From CATQHS01 sp965203375 (GTDB taxonomy: Bacteria; Actinomycetota; Acidimicrobiia; Acidimicrobiales; Aldehydirespiratoraceae), in assembly GCA_965203375.1 (NCBI GenBank), contig OZ241886.1, positions 620,001 to 684,000 of the forward strand: a stretch of 64,000 bases of DNA, in the 5' to 3' direction. Of this stretch, positions 32,640-41,840 are shown piece by piece. The translations under genes were made by a program, and so were the position numbers. How positions within the stretch are numbered: the first letter of the stretch is position 1; the number at the start of each line of letters is the position of its first letter. The notes beneath the pieces were generated by a model that was not told the origin of the DNA, did not search any database, and saw nothing but the letters and a program-made list of their open reading frames with translations.

Positions 32640-32985
32640 CCCACTGAGCGGCGGCGGTGAAGGCCTCGACCTCCAGCCCGATGGCCAGATAGGCGCGGCC
32701 GTGGCGCCGCAGCCGCCTCAGGTTGCGGGCGTAGTCGGTGAGATATGCCCGCAGGAAGGACCAGAATCCGAGCCGTTCGTACTGGGCGGCGTGGACTAGC
32801 TCGTGGGCCAGCAGCTCGCTTCCGCCCCGGCGGTCGTCGTCGCGGGTGATCAGGATCAGCCGGCCCAGGGTCATGGCCCTCGCCACGGGGCCCGGCCCCG
32901 GCACCCGCTGTATTCGGACCCGCCGGGCCACCGAGGCGTCGACGAGGTCGTAGGCGGCGATCTCCTCGCCCGAAAGCCGCCTCAC
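32608..32985 (-). CDS. Small HEXXH protein resembling the DUF4157 metallopeptidase-like domain
   Basis: This protein of about 125 residues has LAHELVHAAQYERLGFWSFLRAYLTDYARNLRRLRRHGRAYLAIGLEVEA: an HELVH zinc motif and a later Glu (LEVEA), as in DUF4157-like metallopeptidases that often occur as the toxin or core part of contractile injection (eCIS) cargo. Here it stands alone, with no tail genes nearby. The start is uncertain; GTG at 32985 is used because an ATG at 33075 would overlap the upstream gene by 59 bases. The C-terminus lies on the 66-bp repeat. Confidence 0.6.
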   Translation of the reverse strand: MRRLSGEEIAAYDLVDASVARRVRIQRVPGPGPVARAMTLGRLILITRDDDRRGGSELLAHELVHAAQYERLGFWSFLRAYLTDYARNLRRLRRHGRAYLAIGLEVEAFTAAAQWAARRRGPQYS

Positions 32986-33016
32986 GCTCGGTTCGGGCTG
33001 GCGTCGGGTGCTGGGC

Positions 33017-33355
33017 TCACGCCGGCGGCAGCTCGGTACCCGGGTCTGAATCGGTGATAGTCGGGCGTTCGGCACCGAACAGATGGCCTTCGATGCGGGC
33101 CACTCGCTCGCTCAGCTTGGCCACATCGTGGCCCAGCCCGTCGATCTTGGCGGAGAGCTTGGCTTCGAGGTCGGCGAATTTGGCGTCGGTCCTGGCTTCG
33201 AGGTCGGCGAATTTGGCGTCGGTCCTGGCTTCGAGCCCGTCGATCTTGGCGGAGAGTTCCTTGCGCAGAGAGTCCATCATCCTGAAGATCCACCACGGCA
33301 TGGCCAGCAGCGCGGCGAGAACCACGCTCAGCAGAGTCACTATGGCCACATCCAC
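33017..33355 (-). CDS. Membrane-anchored coiled-coil protein, unknown function
   Basis: This protein of about 112 residues has one N-terminal membrane helix (DVAIVTLLSVVLAALLAMPWW) and then a heptad-like coiled coil made of 11-residue repeats (EARTDAKFADL twice, then EAKLSAKIDGL). The tail is acidic and Pro-rich. The repeats reflect a 33-bp tandem duplication in the DNA. A GTG at 33355 is taken as start; the frame is open to 33469, which would overlap the divergent gene. I do not recognise a family. Confidence 0.55.
   Translation of the reverse strand: MDVAIVTLLSVVLAALLAMPWWIFRMMDSLRKELSAKIDGLEARTDAKFADLEARTDAKFADLEAKLSAKIDGLGHDVAKLSERVARIEGHLFGAERPTITDSDPGTELPPA
33161..33235 (-). repeat. 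33-bp coding tandem repeat
   Basis: GGCTTCGAGGTCGGCGAATT opens units at 33161 and 33194, and a short third unit starts at 33227. It encodes the 11-residue coiled-coil repeats of the membrane-anchored protein. Confidence 0.85.
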
Positions 33356-33447
33356 GGGATCGACTCTACCCGGTGGATGGGGCGGCGGATAGGCGGGCCA
33401 GCCAGCCTGTGGGCACGGCGTCCACCACGGGCGGGTCCGGGGGCGGT

Positions 33448-33870
33448 ATGGTCCGGCTTGTGACGACATGCGGTCGGCCCGCGTGCTCAGCGGCCGCCAG
33501 CGGGATGATCCTCATCCATCGGGATGCGCAGGTGGTGGAGATCAGAGAGCCTGACGATCCGGCCGAGGCTTGGTACGGCGTCCGGCTGTGCGCCGACCAC
33601 TTGGCCCGGACCACCGCCCCGGTGGGATGGGAGCTGATCGACGGCCGGGCCGAGGCCGGCCGGAGGCCGCCGACGCTTACGAAGGCCCGGCCCGAGCCGC
33701 CCGTGGCCGAAGGGTCCGATCCCGGCGCTCCGGCCTGGATGCCCCGCCGAGCCCGCGACATCGGCGAGCTGGACGAGTTGAGCAAGGCGGCGTCACCCCT
33801 GCTGCGCCGGGCCTTCTTCGGCTCGTCCGATCCGGCGCCGGCCGACGGCCAGCTCTGGCTCCGGGTCTGA
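33448..33870 (+). CDS. DUF3499-like actinobacterial protein
   Basis: This 140-residue protein starts MVRLVTTCGRPACSAAASGMILIH and has a second part AWYGVRLCADHLARTTAPVGWELIDGR. The spaced Cys residues and the C-x-x-H pair look like a metal-binding site, and the arrangement matches DUF3499, a family found in Actinomycetota. Function is unknown. The ATG at 33448 (GGGGGCGGT upstream) is chosen; a GTG at 33460 is possible. It precedes the propeller protein gene in the same direction. Confidence 0.6.
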   Translation: MVRLVTTCGRPACSAAASGMILIHRDAQVVEIREPDDPAEAWYGVRLCADHLARTTAPVGWELIDGRAEAGRRPPTLTKARPEPPVAEGSDPGAPAWMPRRARDIGELDELSKAASPLLRRAFFGSSDPAPADGQLWLRV

Positions 33871-33908
33871 GGGCGCCGGAGCGGGTTTCGCGGCCCTCGG
33901 CCGGCTAG

Positions 33909-35552
33909 ATGGCGCCGGGGGCTCGGTCCGGCCGCAGAGTCAAGGCCGCCTCCGGGGCTCGGTCCGCCCGCCGAGCTAACGGCCGATCCGGCCGCGGAGC
34001 CACCAGCGGCCGCGGGGTTCCGGTCGCCCCCATCGTCGTCGGGGTCGGGACGATCCTGACGGGGCTGCTGTTCATGTGGCTGGTCGCGCCCACCCTCTGG
34101 ACCGACCGGGAACCCCCCGCTCCGCCCGAGCCGCCGCCGCCCGCCCCGACCGCGGCCGCCACTACGTCAACCACCACCTCAACGACCACGACCACGACGA
34201 CCACCACCACCGAGCCGCCCTTTGAGGGGTGGGTGGATCCGGTCACCTCGGGGCAGCGGTGGGGCGACGCGGTGGATGGCTTGCTCACCTTCCGGGGCAA
34301 CCCCACCCGCACCTACTACGGGAAGGGCCCGGTGCCCGATTCGCCCGAAGTCTTGTGGTACTTCCCGCCGGGTCCGGCGATGTGCTCGCTCTCGGAGGTG
34401 AAGGAGGAGACCACCAACTGGTGCGGCACCGGCTGGACCGGCCAGCCCGCCGTGTTCGAGCGCGACGGCGCCACCTGGGTGGTGGTCGGGGCCTACGACA
34501 AGGCCGTTCACTTCCTGGACGCCGACACCGGCGGCCGGATCGTCGGCGACTTCGACACCGGCGACCTCATCAAGGGCTCGGTGACCATCGACCCCGACGG
34601 CTACCCGCTGATCTACTTCGGCAGCCGAGACAACAAATACCGGGTCGTGGCCTTCGACCGCGACGAGCCGGAGGAGCTGTGGGCCCTCGACGCCTACTCG
34701 GTTTCGCCCACCCGGTGGAACGACGACTGGGACGGGGCTGGCCTGGTGCTCGACGACTACCTGTTCGTCGGGGGCGAGAACTCCCGGTTCCACATCGTGA
34801 AGCTCAACCGGGGCTACGACGGCGAGACCGGACTGGCGACCGCCGACCCCGAGATGGTCTTCGACGCCCCCGGCTGGGACGACGAGCTGATCGAGGCCGT
34901 GGGCTCCAACGTGTCCATCGAGAGCTCGGTGGCCATCAGCGGCGACACCGCCTACTTCGCCAACTCCGGCGGGCTGATCCAGGGCTGGGACATCGCTGGC
35001 CTGGCCTCCGGCGAGGCGCCGGAGCGGGTGTTCAGATACTGGGCCGGCGACGACATCGACGCCACCCTGGTGATCGACGCCGAGGGCATGATCTACGCCG
35101 GGGTGGAGTACGAGCGGGGCAACGCCCGGTCGGCCGAGGTGGGCCAGATCATCAAGCTCGACCCCAGCCGGGACGACCCGCTGGTGTGGAGCGTTCACGA
35201 GCGGCCCCGCCTCAACTCGGGGGTGTGGGCCACCCCCGGCCTGTACCGGGATCTGCTCATCGTGCCCACCGACACCGGCAAGGTGCTGGGGCTCGACGCC
35301 GCCACCGGCGAGGTGCGCTGGACCAAGGAGCTGCCCGGCCCGACCTGGTCGAGCCCGGTGATCGTCGACGACGTGTGGATCCAGGGCGACTGCCGGGGCT
35401 GGCTGCGGGCCTTCGACGTGAGCGACACCGCGGCGGAGCCGCCCGAGCTGTGGCGGGTGGACCTGCAAGCCTGCATCGAATCGACCCCGGCGGTGTGGGA
35501 CGGCTTGGTGGTAGTAGGCACTCGGGGCGGCTGGATCTACGCCGTCGGCTGA
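33909..35552 (+). CDS. Secreted or membrane-anchored PQQ-like beta-propeller protein
   Basis: This 547-residue protein has a basic cytosolic N-terminus, one membrane helix (APIVVGVGTILTGLLFMWLVAP, about residues 39-60), a Pro/Thr linker with a long Thr run, and then a repeat-rich domain with PQQ-like blades: VVVGAYDKAVHFLDADTGG, LLIVPTDTGKVLGLDAATGEVRWT and LVVVGTRGGWIYAVG. Such propellers act as extracellular binding or scaffolding modules and need no PQQ. The Thr run is coded by mixed ACC/ACG/ACT codons. It probably sits outside the membrane. No partner gene is evident. Confidence 0.82.
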   Translation: MAPGARSGRRVKAASGARSARRANGRSGRGATSGRGVPVAPIVVGVGTILTGLLFMWLVAPTLWTDREPPAPPEPPPPAPTAAATTSTTTSTTTTTTTTTTEPPFEGWVDPVTSGQRWGDAVDGLLTFRGNPTRTYYGKGPVPDSPEVLWYFPPGPAMCSLSEVKEETTNWCGTGWTGQPAVFERDGATWVVVGAYDKAVHFLDADTGGRIVGDFDTGDLIKGSVTIDPDGYPLIYFGSRDNKYRVVAFDRDEPEELWALDAYSVSPTRWNDDWDGAGLVLDDYLFVGGENSRFHIVKLNRGYDGETGLATADPEMVFDAPGWDDELIEAVGSNVSIESSVAISGDTAYFANSGGLIQGWDIAGLASGEAPERVFRYWAGDDIDATLVIDAEGMIYAGVEYERGNARSAEVGQIIKLDPSRDDPLVWSVHERPRLNSGVWATPGLYRDLLIVPTDTGKVLGLDAATGEVRWTKELPGPTWSSPVIVDDVWIQGDCRGWLRAFDVSDTAAEPPELWRVDLQACIESTPAVWDGLVVVGTRGGWIYAVG

Positions 35553-35670
35553 TGTCGGGCGGGCGGCTGGGCGTCGTGGAGCGCCCGGCGGGTAACCCGC
35601 CGACGGCTTCAGTCGCAGGGGTCGAACGGGACGGCCGCCGACAGCCGGGTCCTCGTCAGTTGCCGTGCCG

Positions 35671-37179
35671 TCAGTTGCGGTGCCAGACGGGGCCGGCGGG
35701 GGTGTCCTCCACGGTGACGCCCCTTGCGGACAGCTCGTCGCGCAGCCGGTCGGCTTCGGCGAAGTCGCGGGCGGCGCGGGCCTGCTGCCGGTCGGCCACC
35801 AGGGTTTCGATCTCGGCGTCTTCGCCGGCGGCTGCGAGTTTGTCGGCAGCCTCCCCGGTGCCGGCGCCGGGCCGAGCGGCTCGGTCGTCGGCGCCGACCC
35901 GCAGTCCCAGCACCCCGGCCAGCTCGACCACGGTGGCGGCCAGGGCGGCCGCGTCGGCGCCGTCGCCCCGGTCCAGGGCGGCGTTGGCCCGGCGGAGGGT
36001 CTCGAACACCGCGGCCAGCGCCTCGGGGGTGCCCAGGTCGGCGTCCATGGCCGCCCGGAATGCCGCCGCCGCGGCCGGGTCACGGTCAGGCCTGTCGATT
36101 CCGGCCCCGGCCAGGTCGCGGTCAGGCCTGTCGGTCCCGATCCCGGCTCCGGCCGGATCGTGGTCGGGTCCGTCGATCTTGACTCCGGCTGCGGCTGCCC
36201 GGCGGGCCATGGCGTCGAGGCGGGCCGCGGCCGACCGGGCCTGGGCCATCACCTCGGCGTTGACCTCCATCGTCTTGCGGTAGTGGGTCTGCAGCACCAG
36301 CAGCCGGAAGGCCCGGGCGTTGGCCGGGTGCTCGCCGAGCAGGTCGCCCACCGTGCGGAAGTTGCCGACCGACTTGGCCATCTTCTGGCCGTTCACGTTG
36401 AGCATGGCGTTGTGGACCCAGTGCCGGGCGAAGTCGCGCCCGGCCGCGATGGCCTCGGCCCGCTCGTTGGTGTGATGAGGGAACACCAGGTCGTCGCCGC
36501 CGCCGTGGAGGTCGAAGCCGTCGCCGAGCAGGCCCAGGCTCATGGTGACGCACTCGATGTGCCAGCCGGGGCGGCCCGGGCCCCACGGCGACGGCCAGGT
36601 CGGCTCGCCCGGCTTGGCCGCCTTCCACAGGGCGAAGTCGAGCGGGTCCTCTTTGGCTTCGTCCACTTCAACCCTGGCCCCGGCCCCCGAGCGGAGGTCG
36701 TCCAGGCTGCGGTGAACCAGGTCGCCGTAGCCGGGGACCTGCCCGACCCGCAGATACACCCCCGAAGGTGTGGCATAGGCCTTGCCCCCGGTCATCAGGC
36801 CCTCAACGAAATCGACCATCTCGTCCACCCACTCGGTGGCCCGGGGGCGCTGGTGGGGGGGCAGCACGCCGAGCGCCTCCATGGCCTCGACGTAGACCGC
36901 GTCCCACCGGGCGGCCAGCTCGGGCTCGGTGAGACCCTCCCGGTTGGCCCGCTCGATGATCTTGTCGTCGATGTCGGTGACGTTGGCCACGTGTTGCACG
37001 TCGAGCCCCCGCCACTGGAGGTAGCGGCGGAGGATGTCGTAGGTGAGGGCTCCGCGGGCGTGGCCCAGGTGGGGCTCGTCGTACACGGTGGGACCGCAGG
37101 CGTAGATCGTCACCCGGCCCGGCTGCCGCAGCTCCATGGGCCTGACCGCGCCGGCGAGGGTGTCGTACAGCGAGATCAC
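35671..37179 (-). CDS. cysS: Cysteinyl-tRNA synthetase
   Basis: This 502-residue class I synthetase has IYACGPTVYDEPHLGHARGALTYD (zinc Cys and the HIGH-type HLGH), PGWHIECVTMSLGLLG (zinc Cys), DLHGGGDDLVFPHHTNERAEA (zinc His pair) and NGQKMAKSVGNF (KMSKS-type loop). It charges tRNA-Cys. The C-terminal region has an extra low-complexity stretch (DRPDRDLAGAG repeated) from a short tandem duplication; catalytic parts are untouched. The start is a GTG at 37179. It follows mshC, its paralogue, on the same strand. Confidence 0.95.
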   Translation of the reverse strand: MISLYDTLAGAVRPMELRQPGRVTIYACGPTVYDEPHLGHARGALTYDILRRYLQWRGLDVQHVANVTDIDDKIIERANREGLTEPELAARWDAVYVEAMEALGVLPPHQRPRATEWVDEMVDFVEGLMTGGKAYATPSGVYLRVGQVPGYGDLVHRSLDDLRSGAGARVEVDEAKEDPLDFALWKAAKPGEPTWPSPWGPGRPGWHIECVTMSLGLLGDGFDLHGGGDDLVFPHHTNERAEAIAAGRDFARHWVHNAMLNVNGQKMAKSVGNFRTVGDLLGEHPANARAFRLLVLQTHYRKTMEVNAEVMAQARSAAARLDAMARRAAAAGVKIDGPDHDPAGAGIGTDRPDRDLAGAGIDRPDRDPAAAAAFRAAMDADLGTPEALAAVFETLRRANAALDRGDGADAAALAATVVELAGVLGLRVGADDRAARPGAGTGEAADKLAAAGEDAEIETLVADRQQARAARDFAEADRLRDELSARGVTVEDTPAGPVWHRN

Positions 37180-37200
37180 GGCAGCGGTGCCGTTGGTGTC

Positions 37201-37281
37201 GGCTGGGCGTGCCGCGGACCGGTCATCGTCGTCGGGTCAGGGCGACTGGTGCTGGCTGGGCGTGCCGCGGGCCGGTCATCG
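37201..37281. repeat. 28-bp direct repeat, two copies 53 bp apart
   Basis: GGCTGGGCGTGCCGCGGACC begins copies at 37201-37228 and 37254-37281. The second copy covers the mshC stop codon, so this too is a duplicated gene end. Confidence 0.8.
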
Positions 37282-38514
37282 CCGCTGGCCCGGGGCGGGC
37301 GGTCGGTCCAGTTCGATCCCGCACAGCCCGGCCAGCTCCCGCAGCGCGGCCGGGGCCGACTCCCCGTCGCCTCCACCGGTCCGGCTGGCCCTGTCGCCTC
37401 CGCCATCGCCGCCGGTCCCGGCGGCCAGGATGGCCCGGGCCAGCTCTTCCAGCACGGACCGGGCTGAGGGCGCGTCGAGGTCGTCGTCGAGGGCGGCCCG
37501 CAACCGGCTCTGGTAGGGCCTCGGGTCCAGTCCGTTAGTGCGGCGGACCGCGGCGGTGAGCAACTCCAGCAGACCCTCGCCCTGGCGCAGATCGCCGTCG
37601 TGCCATTCCCAGTCGGTCCGGTAGTGGTGGCCCATCAGGGCCAGCCGGACGGCCCTGGGGTCGGCCCGCTCGGTCAGCTCGCTGACGAAGACGAGGTTGC
37701 CCAGCGACTTCGACATCTTGGTGCCCTGGTAGGCCACCAGCCCGCAGTGCATCCAGTGGCGCACGAAGGCAACCCCGGTGGCGGCCTCGCTCTGGGCACG
37801 CTCGCATTCGTGGTGGGGGAAGATGAGGTCCCGGCCGCCGCCGTGGAGGTCGATGGTGGAGCTGAGGAGCCCCATGGCCATGGCGCTGCACTCGATGTGC
37901 CAGCCGGGGCGGCCCGGCCCGAACGGGGAGGGCCAGGCCGGCTCGTCGGGCCGCGACGGCTGCCACAGCACGAAGTCGAGCCGGTTGCGCTGCCGGGGGT
38001 CGTCGGGAGTGCCGCCCCCCTCGGCGGACAGCTCGGCCATGGTGGCCTCGTCGTGGCCCGAGAGCCCGCCGAAGCCGTCCCAGGTGGAGGTGTCGAACCA
38101 AGTGGTGCCCTCGGCGGTGTAGGTGTGGCCCCCGGCGGCCAGCTTGTCGATGATGGAGATCATCTCGTCCACCCATTCGGTGGCCCGGGGCTCCGAGGCC
38201 ACGGGCCGGGCCCCCAGCGCCTCCATGTCGCGGTGGAACCGGGCCGTCTCGGTGGCGGCCAGCTCCCGGAAGTCCACGCCGAGCTCCCGGGCCTTGGGCA
38301 GGATCGAGTCGTCTACGTCGGTGATGTTGCGGACCATCCTCACCGTGTGACCGAGGTCCTCGAGCCGGCGGGCCAGCAGGTCGTAGGTGAGGTAGGTGCT
38401 GGCGTGGCCCAGATGGGTGCTGTCGTAGGGGGTGATGCCGCACACGTAGATCGCCACCTCGGGCCCGGGCTCGAACGGGACGATGGCCCGGCGGGCGGTG
38501 TCGTACAGGCGCAC
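37276..38514 (-). CDS. mshC: Cysteine--1-D-myo-inosityl 2-amino-2-deoxy-alpha-D-glucopyranoside ligase (mycothiol synthesis)
   Basis: This 412-residue protein is a CysRS paralogue: AIYVCGITPYDSTHLGHASTYLTYD, where GITPYD replaces the CysRS GPTVYD and marks MshC, then PGWHIECSAMAMGLL, DLHGGGRDLIFPHHECERAQSE and GTKMSKSLGNLVFVSEL. It joins cysteine to GlcN-inositol with ATP, the third step of mycothiol formation, a pathway limited to Actinomycetota. It lacks the CysRS anticodon-binding tail. The start is GTG at 38514. Adjacent cysS downstream suggests shared cysteine supply and possibly origin by tandem duplication. Confidence 0.92.
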   Translation of the reverse strand: MRLYDTARRAIVPFEPGPEVAIYVCGITPYDSTHLGHASTYLTYDLLARRLEDLGHTVRMVRNITDVDDSILPKARELGVDFRELAATETARFHRDMEALGARPVASEPRATEWVDEMISIIDKLAAGGHTYTAEGTTWFDTSTWDGFGGLSGHDEATMAELSAEGGGTPDDPRQRNRLDFVLWQPSRPDEPAWPSPFGPGRPGWHIECSAMAMGLLSSTIDLHGGGRDLIFPHHECERAQSEAATGVAFVRHWMHCGLVAYQGTKMSKSLGNLVFVSELTERADPRAVRLALMGHHYRTDWEWHDGDLRQGEGLLELLTAAVRRTNGLDPRPYQSRLRAALDDDLDAPSARSVLEELARAILAAGTGGDGGGDRASRTGGGDGESAPAALRELAGLCGIELDRPPAPGQRR

Positions 38515-38642
38515 GCCCCGCGAGGCTAGTTGTGACCGGCCTCCGCCCGGGTTCTGAGCGGAGGCCGCCCGTTCGCCGCCGGGTTGAGCGGGAATCGTCC
38601 GCTATGGGGTGTTTGCCCAGAGCTGGGCGGGGGCCGCGGCGG

Positions 38643-39839
38643 TCAGGCGACCAGCGGTGGGCTGGCCTTGATGGGGTCGGGGTGGTCGAGCACGCAGCGG
38701 GTGCCGGTGTAGATGGAGGGCATGCAGCGGTTGCAGTGGACGCAGGCCGCCTCGGCCGCCGCGCCGTCCCGCATCCGGTTGACGAGGTCGGGCTCGCGCA
38801 GCAGGGCCCGGGCCATGGCCACGAAGGCGAACCCCTCGTCCAAGGCCGACTGGACGGTGGCGGTGCGGGTGATCCCGCCCAGCAGGATGATCGGCGTGTC
38901 CAGGGCCTCCAGGAACGGCCGGGCCTGGTCCCGGAAGTAGGCCTCGGCGAAGGGGTACTCGGGCATGAGCCGACGGGCGACGAGCTTGAACCCGAGCCGG
39001 GCGAGCCGGGGCATGGCCGCGGCCAGGTCGGCCCGGGGCGCGTCCCCGCGGAACAGGTACATGGGGTTGGCCAGCGAGCTGCCGCCGGTGAGCTCCAGGG
39101 CGTCGAGGGCGCCGTCGGCCTCCAGCATGGCCGCCGCCTCCAGGCTCTCGGCCTCCTTGAGCCCGCCGGCGGTCCCGTCGTTCATGTTCAGCTTGGCGAT
39201 GACGGCGGCCCGGTCGCCCACCGCCTCCCGCACGGCGGCGACCACCTGGCGTGGGAACTGGGCCCGGTTCTGGAGCGAGCCGCCCCAGCGGTCGGTCCGG
39301 CGGTTCAGCCGGGGGCTCAGGAAGGCGCTGAGCAGGTAGTTGTGGCCGAGGTGGACCTCGATGGCGTCGAAGCCGCAGTCGGCCAGGAGCCGGGCGGCCC
39401 GGGCGAAGTCGTCGGTGATGCGGGCCAGGTCGGCGCCGGTGGCGGACCGGATCATCTTCATGGTGACCGGGTTGAGCCGCCGGGAGGCGGAGAGGGCCGG
39501 GGCCCGGTTGGAGCGGGCGTTGGCCACCGGCCCGGCGTGTCCGATCTGGGCGCTGGCCGCCGCGCCCTCGGCGTGGACGGCCTCGGTGAGTTTGCCCAGC
39601 CCGGCCGCGGCCTCGGGCCTGACCCAGATGCACTGGGCGTGGGTGCGGCCCTCGGGGGCCACGGCCAGATACGCCACCGTGGTCATGCCCGCCCCGCCCG
39701 CCGCCACCTTGCGGTGGTACTCGACGAGCTCGGGGGTCGCCAGCGCCTCGGGCGTCACCCCCTCGAAGGTGGCCGCCTTGATGATCCGGTTGCGGAGGGT
39801 GACTGGCCCCAGCCGGGCCGGGGCGAAGGGATCGACCAT
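38643..39839 (-). CDS. NADH:flavin oxidoreductase (old yellow enzyme family, short form)
   Basis: This 398-residue TIM-barrel flavoprotein has LRNRIIKAATFEGVTPE, the catalytic pair region AQIGHAGPVAN, FDAIEVHLGHNYLLSAFLSPRLNRRTDRWGGSLQNRAQF and IILLGGITRTATVQSALDEGFAFVAMARALLREPDLV. The end, CVHCNRCMPSIYTGTRC, has the Cys spacing of the [4Fe-4S] site of 2,4-dienoyl-CoA reductases, but the C-terminal NAD-binding domains of those enzymes are absent. It may reduce an enoyl or enone compound with electrons supplied at the FMN. It is the last gene before the tRNA. Confidence 0.87.
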   Translation of the reverse strand: MVDPFAPARLGPVTLRNRIIKAATFEGVTPEALATPELVEYHRKVAAGGAGMTTVAYLAVAPEGRTHAQCIWVRPEAAAGLGKLTEAVHAEGAAASAQIGHAGPVANARSNRAPALSASRRLNPVTMKMIRSATGADLARITDDFARAARLLADCGFDAIEVHLGHNYLLSAFLSPRLNRRTDRWGGSLQNRAQFPRQVVAAVREAVGDRAAVIAKLNMNDGTAGGLKEAESLEAAAMLEADGALDALELTGGSSLANPMYLFRGDAPRADLAAAMPRLARLGFKLVARRLMPEYPFAEAYFRDQARPFLEALDTPIILLGGITRTATVQSALDEGFAFVAMARALLREPDLVNRMRDGAAAEAACVHCNRCMPSIYTGTRCVLDHPDPIKASPPLVA

Positions 39840-39902
39840 GGTCTGAGATTCTGGCCGAGCGGGCCGGGTTTGCGCGGCCGGACCGCTCAGTCGGCTTGTC
39901 AG

Positions 39903-39973
39903 CGCCCCCGGCAGGAGTCGAACCTGCGCACACGGTTTAGGAGACCGATGCTCTTCCGCTGAGCTACGAGGGC
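39903..39973 (-). tRNA. tRNA-Arg (anticodon CCT)
   Basis: The cloverleaf folds on the minus strand from GCCCTCG (39973-39967) to CGGGGGC plus discriminator G (39903). The D-arm is GCTC/GAGC, the anticodon loop CTCCTAA with anticodon CCT, the T-arm GCAGG TTCGACT CCTGC. The acceptor stem has one G-T pair. The first anticodon-stem pair is a T-T mismatch. CCA is not encoded. The accessory island starts at its 5' end. Confidence 0.93.
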
Positions 39974-40157
39974 GGGGGCCGGCGCGCTTTGTGGCGCGAA
40001 TTGGTGGTTTGGCGGTGGTTTGGGGCCGTTTGGCGTTCCGGCGGCGGGTTGCGGGCGTGATGTTATCGCTTCGGGGCTGGTTGGCGCCCGTTGGGCGGCG
40101 TGGGGCGGGTTTGGGGGCGCGGCTGGTGGCCCGTGCGCCGGGCGTCAGGCGTTGGGG
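39967..40157 (+). repeat. Repeat R1, left boundary of the island at the tRNA 5' end
   Basis: From the tRNA acceptor strand (CGAGGGC) rightwards for about 190 bases, the sequence closely matches R2 at 50433-50616 in the same orientation, with many substitutions and few gaps. Shared text includes GGGGGCCGGCGCG, GTGGCGCGAATTGG, GGGGCCGTTTGGCG and GCGTGATGTTA. Confidence 0.75.
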
Positions 40158-40163
40158 GCTGGT

Positions 40164-41840
40164 TTAGGGGGGCTGGTGTTGGCCGGGCCAGCCGGTGGAG
40201 GGCTGGTGTTGGCCGAACCATTCGGTGAGTGGTTTGGCGGTGCGTTGGTGGTGGCTGGTGAGGGCGGTGATGAGGGTGTGGATTTGGTAGCCGATGAGGT
40301 TGAGTTGTTGGCGGTGGGCTCCGATGGTGTGGGAGCGGCCGTAGCGGAGGCGTTCTTTGAGGTGGTTGTTGGTGGATTCGACGTCTTCGCGCAGTCCGTA
40401 GAGGCGGTCGTAGTCGGGATCGGATGGGGGGATGACTCGCAGGGCCCGGTTGGTGTCGATGGCCTTGCGGGGTTTGGCGGGGTTGTGGGGGATGGTGAGG
40501 GTGCCTCCGGCGAGGGGCCCGGCGAGGGGGTGTGGGGGGATGCGCCAGCAGGTGGTGACGGCGAAGGGGCGGCGTTTGTTGCGGCGGATGCAGGTCCGGG
40601 TGCGGGTGAGGGGGATGTGCCAGGTTTCGCCTGCGGTGTCGGCTGCGGCGATGGTGGGGGTGCCGTCGATGGCGGTGACGACGGCCTGGCGCTTGGCACC
40701 GCCGGGGAGGGTGATCTTGTGTTCTCCGAGGCTGGCGGAGGCGTATTGTTTGTTGTGGCGGTGGACTTTGGCGATGGGTGTGATGCCTTCGCCGAGGAGC
40801 CGGACCATGTCGTGGGCGTGCAGGGCGCCGTCGTAGACCGCGGCGGCGATCCCGTGGGCGTGCGCCGGGTGTTGTTGCCGCAGCCGCAGGATGTCGTCGG
40901 TGTATGCGGTGGCGTCTGATCCGGGCCCGATCAGCGAGATGGCGTGGATGACGCGTTCGCCGGGGTGGGGGAGCCGGCTTGAGAGGATCAGGCAGCGCCG
41001 CCCGGCGGCCCGGGCGGCCCGGGCGGCGGGGCCGGGGCCGGGTCTGTGCAGGGTGAGTTCGCCGGTGTCGGGGTCGAACAGCAGCCCGCTGGCGGGATCG
41101 AGGCACAGCCCGGTGTCGGGGTCGAACAGCAGCCCGCTGTCGGGGTCGGGGAGCGGGCCGAGGTCGAGGTTGCTGTGGGGTTTGAGCAAGGTGGCGTCGC
41201 CGGCGACGACGTTGCCGGGCTTCGGGCGGGTGACGCAGCGGCTGGCGCCGGGATCGAGCATCCCGATCCAGCGGGCTGCTCGGACTGAGGTTCTCTCGGC
41301 CCAGGCTTTGATCTCGGCGAGGCGGGTCAGGGTGTGGCGTTGGCGGGCGCGGTGGTATTGGCTGCGGCTGATCGGGCGTTTGGGGAGCAGCCGGTCGGGG
41401 CGGCCGGGCTAGGCCCGCCGGGTGGCGCGGCGCAGCCGCATCCAGGTGGCGGGGTCGGAGATCTCGCGCACCGCGGCGCGCATGGACCCCGAATCCCACA
41501 GCGCCACCTCCAGGGCCAGCGCGCACATGATCGGCCAGTGTCTTTTGCGGCCCGGGCCCGGGGCCCGGCCCTCTGCTGGGGCGGCGATGTCGGCTTCTAT
41601 CTCCTCGCTGAGATCCCACAGCGGCGCCAAACAGAAGGCGAACTCGAGGCGCTGGACCAGCGACCACAACGGCTCGGCGCCCCGGCGCCGCGGCCGGGCC
41701 ATCCCCAGCGCCGCGTCCGCGGCCAGCGACGCCGCCCGCTCCGCCGCCCCCGCCCGTCCGGGGGGCCCGGCGGCCACGTCCGCGGCCCGCACCGGCTCCC
41801 CGCCCCGGAACAAGCCCCGATAGGCCAGACGCTCAGCCAC
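40164..41840 (-). pseudogene. DDE-type transposase interrupted by one in-frame TAG
   Basis: The frame runs from a GTG at 41840 to 40164 with a single TAG at 41411-41409 and no other stop; without it the protein would have about 558 residues. The second part holds the DDE-type residues: VAGDATLLKPHSNL (Asp), AAVYDGALHAHDM (Asp) and YGLREDVESTNNHLKERL (Glu), then GRSHTIGAHRQQLNLIGYQ. A fourfold Asp/Gly repeat (DPDSGLLFDPDTG) lies between. The family looks IS4/IS1182-like, but I cannot name it. Either the stop disables it or two proteins are made. Its start overlaps the small gene upstream. No clear terminal inverted repeats were found. Confidence 0.65.

Noticed and set aside
36050..36190. Intein or inserted domain in cysS
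   Set aside because: The extra text is short, low-complexity and repeated, without intein motifs. It is a small tandem expansion.
41409..41411. TAG in the transposase as a recoded sense codon
   Set aside because: No sign of amber recoding elsewhere; a single Trp-to-stop substitution explains it more simply.
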